From: Polytrichum commune
Taxonomy: Eukaryota; Streptophyta; Polytrichopsida; Polytrichales; Polytrichaceae
Assembly: GCA_950295325.1 (NCBI GenBank)
Contig: OX485804.1
Coordinates: forward strand, 14,138,001-14,202,000
Length of the DNA stretch: 64,000 bases
Direction of reading: 5' to 3'
Shown: positions 1-12,185 of the stretch, piece by piece
Layout of the letters: each line of letters starts with the position of its first letter
How positions within the stretch are numbered: position 1 is the stretch's first letter
The notes under the pieces: model-generated
Databases searched by the model: none
What the model was told of the DNA's origin: nothing
Seen by the model: the letters and a program-made list of their open reading frames with translations, nothing else
Position numbers and translations under genes: made by a program

Positions 1-175
1 TTACTAACACTAAATTCAACCATGTAACTTCCACATATTACCATAGTTGATATTTAGTGTTTGAGTTTACATTTAATGTTACTTACTTTCATAGGGTTAT
101 TGATATTTAGTGCATGCGTTTGTATTTAGTGTATCAAACACTGAATATCCTATTTAGTGTAGTGGTATCCAAATG
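1..175 (-). mobile_element. MITE, CACTAC-TIR family, cut by the window edge
   Basis: The right end reads GAATATCCTATTTAGTGTAG, and the body matches the inverse of 15898-16218 and 54455-54764 (for example TTGATATTTAGTGTTTGAG). The other end lies outside the window. Confidence 0.65.
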
Positions 176-545
176 ATTCTCAAAAACAAGCGGTCTTGGA
201 CTTTGGGCTCATCACTCTGCTTTTCAAAAGTTTCTTTGAAAATTTGTCCGAGTCTGATTTTGAAGTGAGTTGCAACTAATAAACGTGCAATAATTTGAAT
301 AGCCTATTTAAAAATCAGACCATGTCATATCCCTAGATCTATAACCAGTGTTTGGGAAGATTTGGGGCATAACCAGTCAAGCTCCTAGTGAATTTCCAAG
401 TCCAACTGGTTACATGTGGACATCTTTCGGTTTTTAATTTTTTAATTTTTTAATTTTTTTTGAGGTAGAATCTATGGGTTCCTCTAAAATAATTGGTAAT
501 TTTCTTTAAAGTAGTTATATTAATAAAAGAATTAATTTTAAATTT

Positions 546-690
546 GGAACACATGAGGCGCTTGACCACACGGCTAGTTTTCAGTCAAGTAGAGAGACGA
601 TTTCACAAGCAAGAATCGAATCGCCAACCACTCTGTTCAGTTTTAGTACTTCTCCATTATCATCTGGTAGTTTAAGGTCATCTTGGACCA
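546..690 (-). mobile_element. tRNA-derived SINE, copy 1 (decayed)
   Basis: On the minus strand this matches the SINE copies at 9.1, 17.1 and 33.0 kb: GGTCCAAGATGACCTTAAAC, a GATAATGGAGAAG A-box region and a mutated B box (GATTCGATTC). A T-rich stretch at about 428-460 may be part of a poly(A)-like tail, separated by unrelated sequence. Confidence 0.6.
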
Positions 691-748
691 ATTTCCCTGA
701 AGTCTTGAACTTCAACTCGTTATTCTTCAAACTCGATTGATTCATTTG

Positions 749-973
749 TAACTACACAAAATAAGATGTTTCGTGTGACTTGCTATTTGAAATTGCACAA
801 TGCTATAATTGTTTATTGTGCATCTCATGTTCTACCAACCATGGTCGAATTGGTTGTTTGCACACTATAGAACATTAACATCTTTATATTGGTAAAAATA
901 TACATTAATAGTAAAAAGATATAGGAACATGTAACTCCAAACGGTAAGTCACACTAAACATCATATTTTGTGT
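749..973. mobile_element. MITE with ACTACACAAAATA inverted ends
   Basis: The left end ACTACACAAAATAAGATGTT and the right end ATCATATTTTGTGTAGT are inverted partners, and both continue into a GTGTGACTT / AAGTCACAC pair. There is no coding frame. Confidence 0.6.
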
Positions 974-1026
974 AGTGGTCGGTTCGTCCTGTACAACGAA
1001 CTTGGACCAGTCACTAGACTAAATAT

Positions 1027-1355
1027 GATATTTGGTGTCATATGGTATTTTATGTCCCTATGGTAACTTTTCGGATGACACTTGTTATGAATTAAGTAAA
1101 CAAATAGTGTCATGGGTGATGGATGAGTTCATCCATTGGCCAAAACCCTACCTTCTCTTGTCACCAACTTGTGATGAAACATTGTCATGGATGATTGAGA
1201 TTTGGATGAAAAGATCACTCGGCAGAGTGACAGCAATTGCAACACTGTGAATCTATAATCCCCTCAAAAAATTTACAAGGATTGACAAATAATGTTGGGT
1301 TAACGTTTAGTGTTGGTGACACTATACCACGGTTTACAATTATCATTGAGCAAGG
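1027..1355 (+). repeat. Direct repeat of about 330 bp, copy 1
   Basis: It is collinear with 2435-2763, with shared blocks GGTAACTTTTCGGATGACAC, GATGGATGAGTTCATCC-like and TGTTGGGTTAACGTTTAGTG. Short frames here are not conserved between the copies. Confidence 0.8.
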
Positions 1356-2434
1356 AGGTTTTTCAACCTTCCAAGACTTCTCATTTGGATTAAAACATCC
1401 TCATGGAACGATAATAGGAGTTCAAGTATACAATGCAAGTGAATCTTAGATGTTTTGCACTAAATCATGATCTCTCCTTTCTTGCTATAATATCCTCCTT
1501 TCAGTGGTGACCCCCATGAATTCTTGACATCGCCGGTACTTCTCTTTATATCAAAGTATTAATTGTCTCATTATATTACTAACATGTCTATGTGTGTGTT
1601 GTTATGCTAGTTCGGGTGAATACTCCTAAATGCTACTTTGCCGTTGTTGTGCTTAGGGTGAGATTCGTTGTCTAGTATCTATAAATGATCAAAGGTCTTT
1701 TATTAAAAGGGTCAAACCGCAATTACATCTACAAACTAACAATCTCCAAAAATCCGACATAATAAACCCGGTAATAATACACGATTAGTGCACATGCCTA
1801 CATCTAAAATACAAAGAACGTCTTGCTTGATGTTGTTCATGTAGCTAGTCATATTTAATTAGACTTGTATACGTCGACCTTTTTATATGGAGACATGAAT
1901 CCATTGGGTGCACTCTAAGAACTTGCCCCTCTCTCTATTCCCGGCCTAGGTGGTTTGAATGACTACTTTTTGACATTTGATAAACCTCCTTCGTTTTGTC
2001 ATTTCTTTTCGTTTCGGTTTTGAACATAAAGAACATGCCCCCCATGTAGTCGAAAGTGTTACCTCTTTGAAACAAACTACACAAAATTATAGAATACCAT
2101 ACTCCCACCACTTTACACTTATAAAGGGCCAATTGTAGACCCAAGGACACGTCATGAGGTCATCACCATGATGGCGGTGTGAAACTCACATGCCCCGGAT
2201 TCACAAATCGTGCATCGAAGTGAAGCCCGAGGTGTGGTTGAAGCACAAGCGGCAAAGGTAAAGTGTGATGGAATGATGACCATGTGCACATGCAAATCCC
2301 ACCCACATTGCTTCTTCCTCCTCCTCCTCATGCTCGAGAGGCAAGTAAGTGCTAGCTTCACTCATGTTAACTTAAAGCTTAGTCGCACAATATCTATCAT
2401 CACAAACCTTCTACACCAAAACTACACTAATTGT

Positions 2435-2763
2435 GGTATTTAGTGTCACATGGTATTTTATGTCACTACGGTAACTTTTCGGATGACACTTCTTATGAGT
2501 ATGTTTACAACTACCGTGGTGGATGATGGACGAGTTCATCCGTTGGCCGAAACCCTACCTTCTCTTTGTCGGTGGCAACTTGTGATGAAATGTTGTCGTG
2601 GATGATTGAGGTTTGGATGAAAAATCACTTGGTAAGTGACAGTAATTGCAACATTGTAAATCTAGAATCCCCCTAGAAATTTACAAGGAATGGCAAAGAA
2701 TGTTGGGTTAACGTTTAGTGTTGGTGACACTACACCACGGTTTGCAATTCGTATTGAGCAAGA
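2435..2763 (+). repeat. Direct repeat of about 330 bp, copy 2
   Basis: This is the second copy of 1027-1355, diverged by substitutions and small indels and followed directly by the MITE at 2786. Confidence 0.8.
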
Positions 2764-2785
2764 CAGTTAGAATTGGTGACACTAA

Positions 2786-3321
2786 GGGCCGCTTTACACC
2801 TAGAGGTTGGGCCAATTCTCCTTGAGGCTGATCGCATGAAAGTTTAGCCCCTTTTGGGTTGGAGGCCAGCCTCGACTAAACATTACAATAAGATGATAAT
2901 GGGGGCCAATTTCCCCATATGTAAAGGCCTTAGGGTCAAGAAGCCATGCCGATTCAATAAATATAACATAATCCAACGGATCTAGCATAATCTAGCATAG
3001 AGCCGCTCAGATTTTCACAAAATCCAATGAATTCGGTTCACTGCAAAAAATCATATTTTATTTTCATAATAAAATTCTATTGAAATCTGACATTGATCCC
3101 GAGGCCAAGAATTGGCCCTCCATTTTGGGTGCACCCAATTCAACGAGCTCGGACCATGTCAGAACATGCATTCTTTGATTAAAAACTGCATACCACCAAA
3201 TCGGCCCGGCCTCTAGGTGTAAAGAGATTGGGGCCGATTTCAGCCTTGTGACCAATCACAAGTGAGGATTTCAAGCCTCTTACACAATGAATTGGCCTGG
3301 CCTCTAGGTGTAAAGTGGCCC
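2786..3321. mobile_element. PIF/Harbinger-like MITE (GGGCC family), TAA target duplication
   Basis: The ends are GGGCCGCTTTACACCTAGAG and its near-complement ending GGTGTAAAGTGGCCC, flanked on both sides by TAA (2783-2785, 3322-3324). The TIR type and 3-bp TAA duplication fit Tourist/PIF-Harbinger elements. An internal copy of the CTAGGTGTAAAG motif lies near 3214. No transposase is encoded. Confidence 0.75.
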
Positions 3322-3757
3322 TAACTATCATGTTTAGTGTAATGGAGTTCGTACATTGTGATTTTTTTTTTTGGTTTATTTCCGCCATAGCTGGAAAGCT
3401 TCACTTTGTGTGGGACGATGCAAGACACCTACGCCAAGTTATCCACACACATTGGGATCTTCATGTCTCTAACTAACTCGGTGCAAATAAGCCACCGCCG
3501 GCAACGTCCGATCCAACCAACACGCAAAAAAAATTGGAGAATTTGGTTGAGTTCTAAATGAAACTCCACACTAATTGAGTAAAGGTGTAGCTTCCACTAC
3601 AAGGAGCACGTAGCCGAACCCTTGGACCATACTGCCCCCTCGGTGGGGTCGACACCTAGGGGCCAAGATGTTAGCATTCATTTTCAAAAAGCGAGAATCT
3701 AAGCTTTGAGTTCAAGATTTATTAGAACACAAGGGAATGTGATTAGTATCATTTGTA

Positions 3758-4124
3758 AGGTAGGGGTGGCAATTTCCGTTCGGGTCCTAAAGTCGACCCC
3801 TATGTCGGAAGCACCTTTCTAGGTGCTTTTACCTGGGTTTACAAAAGCACCTATCAAGGTGTTTTTACCGTTCACAGCGCTGCCAACGGTCGGTTTTAGA
3901 AATCCACCCTGTGGATATACCACGTACCGTATGTGCGAGTGTTGGTCACTCTACAAGGTTTCCTTTAAAAATTTGTAGGAAATCACAAACATGCTGGAAA
4001 ATTTTGATTTTTTCATAGTTGCTCTTGCACTAGCTTTGCGGAGCGCTCAAAATTTATAAAAAAATAGTTTCAGCATCCCAACTAGGCACATTTGAAATTT
4101 CGACAGAAATAACCACCCCGACCT
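3758..4124 (+). mobile_element. TIR element, family T, copy 1
   Basis: It begins AGGTAGGGGTGGCAATTTCC and ends with a related complement (ACCACCCCGACCT). Nearly the whole length recurs inverted at 49235-49624. An internal short palindromic set, AAGCACCT-AGGTGCTTTTAC, lies near 3808-3870. The target duplication is unclear and no coding frame exists. Confidence 0.7.
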
Positions 4125-4342
4125 TAGCATGTGTGTACATTGTTTACTCAAAGAAGTCGGGCATGTAACCGAGTTGTCCACCGGAGAGTGACCGGGCTCC
4201 TTCAACATAGAAGCGGGACATGATTTTTGTTTTAGTAAAACAAAAGCAAGTGGTATACCCCCCCCCCCTCCCCCCTCCTTAAAGAATGTTATAACTCACC
4301 GGTGCATGGATCATTGTGACAATGCAACACCAACAACACTAA

Positions 4343-4847
4343 GGGTTGCTTCACACTATGGCTGTCCAAGTCGAGAGGTCATAGGATTGAGTGGCCAAAC
4401 TTTGTGGAGAGTCCAAAGAAATGGGCTGAAAATATATTGCCAATAAAATATAGGAATTGGAGCCTTCGGCCAGGTATAGTGTGAAGCCCCCAAAGACCAA
4501 GCCCAAAGTCCAAACCCAAAGGAGCATCCCCACGAGCATCCCACTTTCTTCCTTGCCCAAAACAACCCCTCTAATCTAATGGCCCAAATCTCGCCAATGA
4601 TTGGTTTTTTAATGAAGAAAAACCGATGACCTCTCAACCATAGTTTGAGTTTCCATTCCCGTCCAACCTAAACTTCCTTCAAGAGTCTGTCACCTTCGTA
4701 AAAAAAAAAACAAGCATTTCAAATTGTGACAACCTTTGGACTTTGATCACAGTGTGAAGGGCCGAGAGGCCGAACTCTTGGTTTCTTACAATATGATTGA
4801 TGGAAATCGACGGCCTCTCGACCTTCAGCCATAGCGTGAAGCGCCCC
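4343..4847. mobile_element. PIF/Harbinger-like MITE (GGGCC family)
   Basis: The element begins GGGTTGCTTCACACTATGGC and ends CATAGCGTGAAGCGCCCC-like, between TAA trinucleotides at 4340-4342 and 4848-4850. Internal complementary copies of GACCTCTCAACCATAG and GTGTGAAGGGCCGAGAGG suggest a nested or composite element. Confidence 0.65.
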
Positions 4848-5467
4848 TAAGAATCCCACCGGTTTCCATATCCAATCCAATAAGGTAGAGGGGCCCTTTT
4901 CCGCTCGGGTCCTTAAACCGCTCACTAGACCTATCCAAACAAGAGGTACATTATAGCTTCCAACCTCAAATTTTTATGTGATCATGGTGTACATTTTTGG
5001 GGTGAGTGGTTTTGGGAACCCCTATGAGTTCTCCTTCCAAAATTCATAACTAATTCAATATTAATCCAAATTTAATTATTCCAATTGGTCCAATTTCCAA
5101 TGTACTTTGCACAGCTTTCAAGATTGATTCCCCCTTAATAACTCCCCAATGAACATGCCAATCTGAAATTCGAGCGGGAAAGGGCCCCTCTACCTTACAC
5201 GTAGAAATTGAAAAGAAAAAGAAAGCGAAAGGGGCTTTGTTGTCCAAAGTCACTAGGACCACTTATTGGAAACCATGCAGTTTTGCACACAGCCGCCATA
5301 GAAACGGTGCAATTCCAACCCACTTACATGGAAAGCGCTTCCTACATAAGAGCATGAATAAAGACTTTAGGCAATGGTGCCTAAGTACTATTGCAATTCA
5401 CAAACATTGAAGTCCAAGATGCTGGCACAAAAAGGCCAGCTCTCCCTGTAAGTTACATTGTGTCTAA

Positions 5468-5967
5468 GGGCCACTTCACACACGAGCCAAGAGCCGAGAC
5501 CATGTAATTGTGAGAGCCCAAAAGAAAGTGTCCAAAAGCCATCCCAACACACCTCCAACATCGTGTAGTGTGGTCACGGACCCTCAAGTGTAGTGTGAAG
5601 TCGTATGTGACCGGGCCTTCAACCAAATGTTATTTCAATGAATGTCTATTCATGCGGGTCTTCATATATGATAAAATAGAATAAATTATAGTTGTGAGCG
5701 TTCGGAATGCCATGGTCTCCTGGTTTTGTGTTAAGCCTACCTCCAAAGAAGTCGTTTTTGAAAATAGGTTAAGGGATCAAATAACATGATTCATTCGATG
5801 CCATGTAGGAATCCATGTAGACTTTACATCCATCTTGCATTCACATACTCTGTTGGTCCCTCAAGCATAGTGTGAAGCAAACTTGTACCGGCTCCACCTT
5901 GTCCACTAATGAGGGTGCCTATAGTGTGATGGTCACGGGCTCTCAGTCGTGAGTGTGCATTGGCCTT
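5468..5967. mobile_element. PIF/Harbinger-like MITE, subfamily H copy 1
   Basis: It starts GGGCCACTTCACACACGAGC after TAA (5465-5467) and ends before TAA (5968-5970). It shares its whole length of about 490 bp with the elements at 18049 and 46685, including AATTGTGAGAGCCCA, GTTCGGA-TGCCATGG and AAGCGAACTTG-like blocks. Confidence 0.75.
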
Positions 5968-6205
5968 TAAGTCCCACCCATGTCAACAAATCCCAACATG
6001 GAGGCAAAAGTCCCAACTTTCTAAGCCTCAAGAAACCATTCAAATACAATTAATTATCATTAAAATTGGATCTTGATAATTTTTTGCAAAAATATTTGCG
6101 GAACTTGTGTGGAGAGTCGGGTCTTAGCTTTTTGCTCCACCCAACTCTCAACACAAGTCCCAAGATTCACCTCCACAAAATGTTACCATGTAGGCATCCA
6201 TGTGG

Positions 6206-6529
6206 TACTTGAGACTTAGGACTTGGGACTTCATGTGAAGTGATAAGTCCCAAGATTAACAAGCTCTCAGTAGCTGGGATTGCACATATGGACCTCAAGT
6301 GACTTGGGACTTAGGACTTGGAACCCCATGTGAAGTGATAAGTCTCAATTTCCATGCTCTGAATGATTGGGATTGCAAGGATTGACCTCAAGTGACTTGG
6401 GGCTTAGGACTTAGAAGCCCACATGAATTGATAAGTCCCAACTTCCATGATCTCAATGGCTGGGATTGCATGGATTGACCTCAAGTGACTTGGGACTTAG
6501 GTCTTGGGACCCCATGTGAGAACCGGCCC
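6206..6529. repeat. Tandem repeat of about 93 bp ending in a MITE-like terminus
   Basis: About 3.4 units begin with GACTTGGGACTTAGGACTTGG near 6206, 6301, 6394 and 6487, and each carries a GTGATAAGTC-type segment. The last unit runs into AACCGGCCC followed by TTA, the terminus of the GGGCC MITEs, so the array may be the inner part of such an element. Confidence 0.7.
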
Positions 6530-7042
6530 TTACATACCAACATGTCTCTAACATACACAAATGGCTCCTCCATTACACTCAAGGTAGTACGTCCATACAA
6601 GAAACACATCTCATATTCTTCTCTCTCACACACACAACAATAAATTGCACATGAGACACGTATGTGGAAAGCTCCCTCGTGAAGGCAACTCAAAAGGATA
6701 ACAAACAATATTCCTCCAATGCAAAACTGAACATATATATATATATATATATAGAAGAAGAAGAAGAGAAAGAAGAGAAACTTCGGTCTCCGTTGGGAGG
6801 CCGACGTGAATGAAGTGTTTGTTCATTCCACCCCCAGACCTATGTCCGTTGGACAAAGGAAAGGGGGTATAGAACTACTTCCCCCTTTCGAGAGTAGACA
6901 CTATTATATATATATATATATTCAGATAACTGAAGATGTAACTACCCCGTAACTATGGACATTTCTTGGCAAACAAACGACATAACGGATACAAGACCAC
7001 GGGAATATGAGCATTGACAAAGGCTCCCCAAGATTATGGAGG

Positions 7043-7262
7043 GGGAGAACCAACCGCTAGTTAGAGGTGAACCGGTTGAGTTTGAGAAATCACCGCTTGA
7101 AGTTCAAGGCTTCGGGAGAATTACCGATCATTTTTGGGAATCTATGAAATATACCTTGAATTAATAAAGAAAAACCGAGAAATATGATAACATCATGTAA
7201 GTGGTTGGACTTGGAAACACTACGATCTCGATGGATTATATACATGCCCGAAATTTCCCTGG
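7043..7262 (+). mobile_element. AACCGGTTGA-family element, copy 1
   Basis: It shares GGGGAGAACCAACCGCTAG, GAACCGGTTGAGTTTGAGAA and GGTTGGACTTGGAAACACTA with the copies at 18561 and 51865. GGGGAGA-like starts and TTTCCC-like ends suggest short TIRs. Confidence 0.6.
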
Positions 7263-7345
7263 CACTTGGGGCCCAAGAGCCTTGAGGTCTTTTGATTACC
7301 GTGACCTCACTTCGTGTCCAAGTAAGAACGAACCTGCACATGTAG

Positions 7346-9060
7346 CTCCAAAAAAGTTCTAAAAGTTTCTTTGGATATTGAATTTTGTGTCATTGGCCAT
7401 GTATTGGTTTGTATTACTTGCAATTTATTTTAATCTCGGGTAGGTCAGTTAGTGCATTTTAAAAATGACGTGCAGACTAATATAGGGAGGATTGAATCCC
7501 TTTGACATGAAGTTTATGAAAGACTTCCACATAATTTAGGGTTTGTTGAAAGTAGATTATCCTATTACAAGTATTGTAGACAAAATTTAAATGTGGATCA
7601 TTCAAATTTCTCGTTGATTATAGAGGGGGTTGAAGACAAGGACCTCATGACTGTTGTGTTTCCACTCTAAGCCTTTTTTTCTTTTTTCTTTTTTCCTTTT
7701 TGTTTGGTGATGCATGATGATATTGTAATATTGAACCCTAAATATGTAGACTTGTAAGTAGTGCATAAATTATTTGCCTAATTTTCTCGTTGCATTTTCC
7801 ATTCAAGCTACAGTCTTGGAATGGGTTGCTTCATGTTGTTGAAGTTGTATTATGTTGTGTCTCTCTGAAGTGTTGCACTTGTATGGTTTTGCAATGGTAT
7901 GTATGCATTACGCATTTTTGTTGCCATGCTTTTTTGCCAACACTTTTGAAATGAACTAGGATTCTAGTAAATATGGACAAAAGACTTATCCAAAATTAAC
8001 AACGCCTTTGAGAGTATTTTTTGCAAAGTTGGGACATGCATATTGCAAAAAACAAGTATTTGGGGAAAGGAACTAGAAGACTATGATGGAAACGCCAATT
8101 TTAGATACTTTAAGAAGTACTACGGTCAAATAATCCATTTGGATGTGTTATTATTGATAGTGTGCATGCAACTAACACGTGCTACAACAAATGATGCAGT
8201 GGACATCTAAAATTAATTGGTGTCATTTCTATCATAGGGTCTACCGGTAAAAGTGCACATATAAAATTTCAATGTATCCATAATTCATGCATAAGTCTAG
8301 TTTTACTTTGAAACATAATTAATGCATATACTACTGAATGAACTTTTTTTTTAGTTAAGAGGAATATAGACTACCAAAAAGTGCAATAACATTGGCAATA
8401 TAACTAATGATAGGGTGGAATAAAATTGGTCATTTCAAGAATCAAGTGATTTGAAAGAGTTTTTAATTCATGCCTTGGAGGTAAGTAGCCTTTACACAAA
8501 TACCCCTCAACCACACACTATGCACAAAAGTTCTAAAGAATGACATACCCAAGAATTTTATAATGGGTTTGATTTTGAAAACATGTTGGATAAAGGCTAG
8601 GCTTGTCTCCATTGCATGTGATCACGTAAGTGGGTCTTCAACAAACACTTTTCTCTCTTGCGCACCCACTTCTTGTGGGATATGAAACATGCAATTAGTG
8701 CAAGATGATTAATTAGCAAATCCAAATTGTGTTGGTAGCCACTTTCCTCATAGTTTTTGAAGCTCTTGCACATTTCCTATTCATTGTCAAAGTGAAGATT
8801 CTACGAGTTCATAAATGAACATATATATGGTCCGTCAAGTATATTGAGTATTACTTCTAGAATGGTTAACAAACTTTGAGCATGTAGTCCAATCTTTTTT
8901 TTCAACAAACATCTTTTCAACGAATGTTTTTAGATCCACACCTAACCATCAAATACCAAATATAGGTGATAAGAAACTAAATTAGACCCATCTACCTTAC
9001 AATTGGTTCTCAAGATGCTTTCATGACGCAAGCTTCCAAAATTGTTCCAAAGTGGATAAG
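7346..9060. other. Gene-free AT-rich stretch
   Basis: I see no exon-like frame, splice-bounded block or recognised repeat here. It is probably old, decayed repeat DNA. Confidence 0.5.
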
Positions 9061-9065
9061 TGAAA

Positions 9066-9225
9066 GTCTGAGATGACCCTCAACTACTAGATGATAGTGG
9101 AGAGGTACCCAAACAGAACAAAGCGATTGGCAGTTCGATTCCCAACCATGAAATTTTTTCTCTACTTAACGAAAAACTAGCCAGGTAGTCAAGCGCCTTC
9201 TGTGTTCCACAAAAAAAAAACCAAA
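9066..9225 (+). mobile_element. tRNA-derived SINE, copy 2
   Basis: The pol III A box TAGTGGAGAGG is at 9095-9105 and the B box AGTTCGATTCC at 9132-9142, 37 bp apart, an ordinary spacing. The body then reads CTCTACTTAACG and CTAGCCAGGTAGTCAAG, as in copy 3, and ends at an A-rich tail near 9211. Confidence 0.75.
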
Positions 9226-10689
9226 CAACCAAACAAAGTGGACAAGTGAACTTGGAAGGATATGAATATTCCATATTTTCAAAATTCTGCAGTCGTCATT
9301 TTGGAAAACTAAACTCACTCATTCGTAACTACACTAGATAGTCATGTTGGTGTGGGCCATAATAATTCTCTAGTAGTCCATGTTAATTTTGTTGATGGGA
9401 ATTAATGTGGGCAATGTTGATTTTTTAAACCACACCCCATCTCTACTAATGAAGTTGCAATATACTCCATCTTGAATATTAATGTTGACACCGAACTGAA
9501 TTACAATGACAATATTCACATTATACTAGTAATTTGAAACTAGGTTGTGGAATTTCTAGCATGATTGTTGTGACCTGATGGATAATTCATTTCGAAGATG
9601 TTGCTGAAGTTGCATCATGTCACATTATATAGACATGTGAAACCAAAATTAGTGTGGCTTTTTGAATTTCCATTATTACATTGTACATGCACAAAACATG
9701 ATATGCTATACTTAGGAAAATTGGTATTTCTAAGGAAGACTTTTAACAGTGTAGTGACAAGGAGATCCCTGCACCGAGAAGTAGCCGCCTATGATAAAAG
9801 TATTTAAAGAGTTTTCAACAAAGGAATGAGCACGAGTTGTTATATTTAACTTCATGAAACTTGAACTTGCATGTAAAACAGAATGTCTATGTAACAATGA
9901 GAAACATAAGTAATTTCACTTACTTTATCGCATGTCAGAGTGTTAAATATAGAATGATAGGACCATTTCCATTGCCACTCAAACTGTATTGAATATGGTC
10001 AATGGGGTGCAATGTGTATGTTTGACAAATTTCATTTGACATCCAACTTCAAATCCAAAGTGTCACATGACGTTTTCAAGAAACAAAAATGAATGTTAAT
10101 TGACATCTACATTTTATTCTAAAATATCACCTCAATGTCACATGTCAAGTGATACGTGTCATTTCAAAATTTAAAGTGTTAATTGACGTGTGGTTTTTTT
10201 CCATCACAAGTCACACTACATGTCAAAATGTAAATTGTGCATGTCAATTGACATGCATTCTATTTTTGCGCAAGTTTTAGCATGTCAAATGTCAAAAACT
10301 TCCGAAACTTTGTCAAACATCCACATTGATGGGGTGGTTGTTTGGCTTGGCCGGGTTCACGCAATGGCCATTACCTAACAAAAAAAATTGTTGGGAAGAG
10401 ATTGTGGACATCATTGAAGAACTTGATATACAATTTGTTGGATCACAACACATTATTCAGGTGTTATTAGCCGTTCCATTTTTTTATGATATATCAATGA
10501 CAATGTGTCACTTGAATCTCACTCATTTTTCAAGTTGAATCTACTTATTGACAAGCATTCGTAAAGGTATTATTCTAGCACCTTGCATGACATATTCGTG
10601 GTCCCAACCAACATGGTCACTCAATTAAATGATGTTATGCATACGACATTTTTTGAATGAGGTGAACGTGTTTGAATGTATAACTTCAC

Positions 10690-10850
10690 CCTAAGAAACT
10701 TCGAGTGATGGATATAAGTTAATCTCTTCAAGATGGGATCAATGGGTTGAGTGTTACTTACATCACCAAGTTAGCTATGCGGCAACTTCGAACAAACATC
10801 TACTAGCTAGGTGAGAAAATCACATTATTAATAATACAACTAAGCCTTAA
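10690..10850 (+). repeat. Diverged direct repeat, copies 10690-10850 and 11405-11560
   Basis: Both contain ATAAGTTAATCTCT, CAAGATG, ACTTACAT, a GCGG-AACT block, AGGTGA and an ATTATTAATA or ATTAATAGTGCA end. A short similarity, GAGATT-TGGACATCATTGA, also links 10396 and 10883. No gene is seen between 9230 and 11560. Confidence 0.5.
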
Positions 10851-11559
10851 CAACCAATACCTAATGTAAATTTTGTTGGGTATGAGATTACGCACATTAT
10901 TGAAAAACTTCATGATAGACAATTTGTTGGACATTTGTAACGTTCCTAGAGCCATTTAACTTGGTCTAGTGTGAGTGTAGTGATGTATGAGCTGTCGTGG
11001 TCAAATACAAGGGCATAGTTCGACTAAATCTAGATAGTTGGGTGTTGGGTTTGGATGTCTTTGTGTGGGTTACATTCTTGGGCAAATATATAATTTTAGA
11101 GCAATTGTACGCTATACTTTTAAGAATGTGGCTCAATGTAAGAAAAACTTTGGACGATGTGTATAGTATCATGCCCACATTAGCACCAGTGATTGGTCCA
11201 CAACAATGGGAGAGTTTCCATCTTGATAGGCATTTATGTCTTGTAAGGTGTGAAGTGAACAAGCGAAATTGCAGTACATTACATCTAGTGAGGTTACTAT
11301 GAGTAGGACAAAAAAACCCTACTAATAACAGTAAATTTTGGAAAGAGACGAACTTCCCCTATGAAGAGGGACTCCTCATGTTGCCAAAAAAACATCGATT
11401 GGCCATAGTGTGGGTATGACATAAGTTAATCTCTCCTCAAGATGAAATTTATGGTTTAAATATAACTTACATTGCCTTGGATACGCGGTAACTCCCAATC
11501 ATGGGCATCTAAAGCCACACTAGGTGAATTAGGCCACACTATTAATAGTGCAATTGCTA

Positions 11560-12185
11560 ATTAAGCCCCTTTGCTTAGTTGACGCATAGAAGGCCCTAGA
11601 TGGAGTTGGGTGAGCCCGTTGATCGAACAAGTCGCGGCGAGAAAATGGGCGCCAGACTTGCCGCCTTGGAAGGGGTCGGCGTCGGATCTCCTGCCGCACA
11701 CAGCCGCAGCTAGACTCTTCTCTCGTCCCTTCTTCTCACTTCTCCCTTCCCTTGTGCCAATTAGCTCCCGCCCCTCCTGATCTTCGTCGCGCCGGACGGA
11801 GAGAATCATCCCAGCAGTTAATTAAATTCACATTCTAAATTCAATCCTACGCCATCAATCTCCCTCATGCAAGCGCCTTCCGCGACACTGCCTCGCACCG
11901 CTGACTTTGGATTTTGTACACTCTCATAGGCTGCTGCTTGCATCAATCTTCTCGTGTAGGTAGCTCACCTAGTCTAGGCTCAACGCCGCAGATCGAGTCT
12001 CCATCTTCTTTCGTCTTCATCATCTTAAGGTCTTATATATGTGGTTGCACTGCAGGCAACCGTGGTAAGTTCACATTCCAGCAGTTGTTTGCGGTGTCGG
12101 GGGACGTCGGGTGTGTTCAGCTCCATCTGCTGGCGGGTGCATCTGACGTGCTTCACTGGAGGAAGTCTAGGGAGCGAGGATTATC
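11560..12185 (+). promoter_or_regulatory. 5' flank and probable 5' UTR of the expansin gene
   Basis: This stretch is visibly richer in C and G than the repeat DNA before it, and it lies directly before the expansin start. It probably holds the promoter and leader. No clear TATA box or protein-coding frame was recognised, so the boundary is an inference from base composition. Confidence 0.4.
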
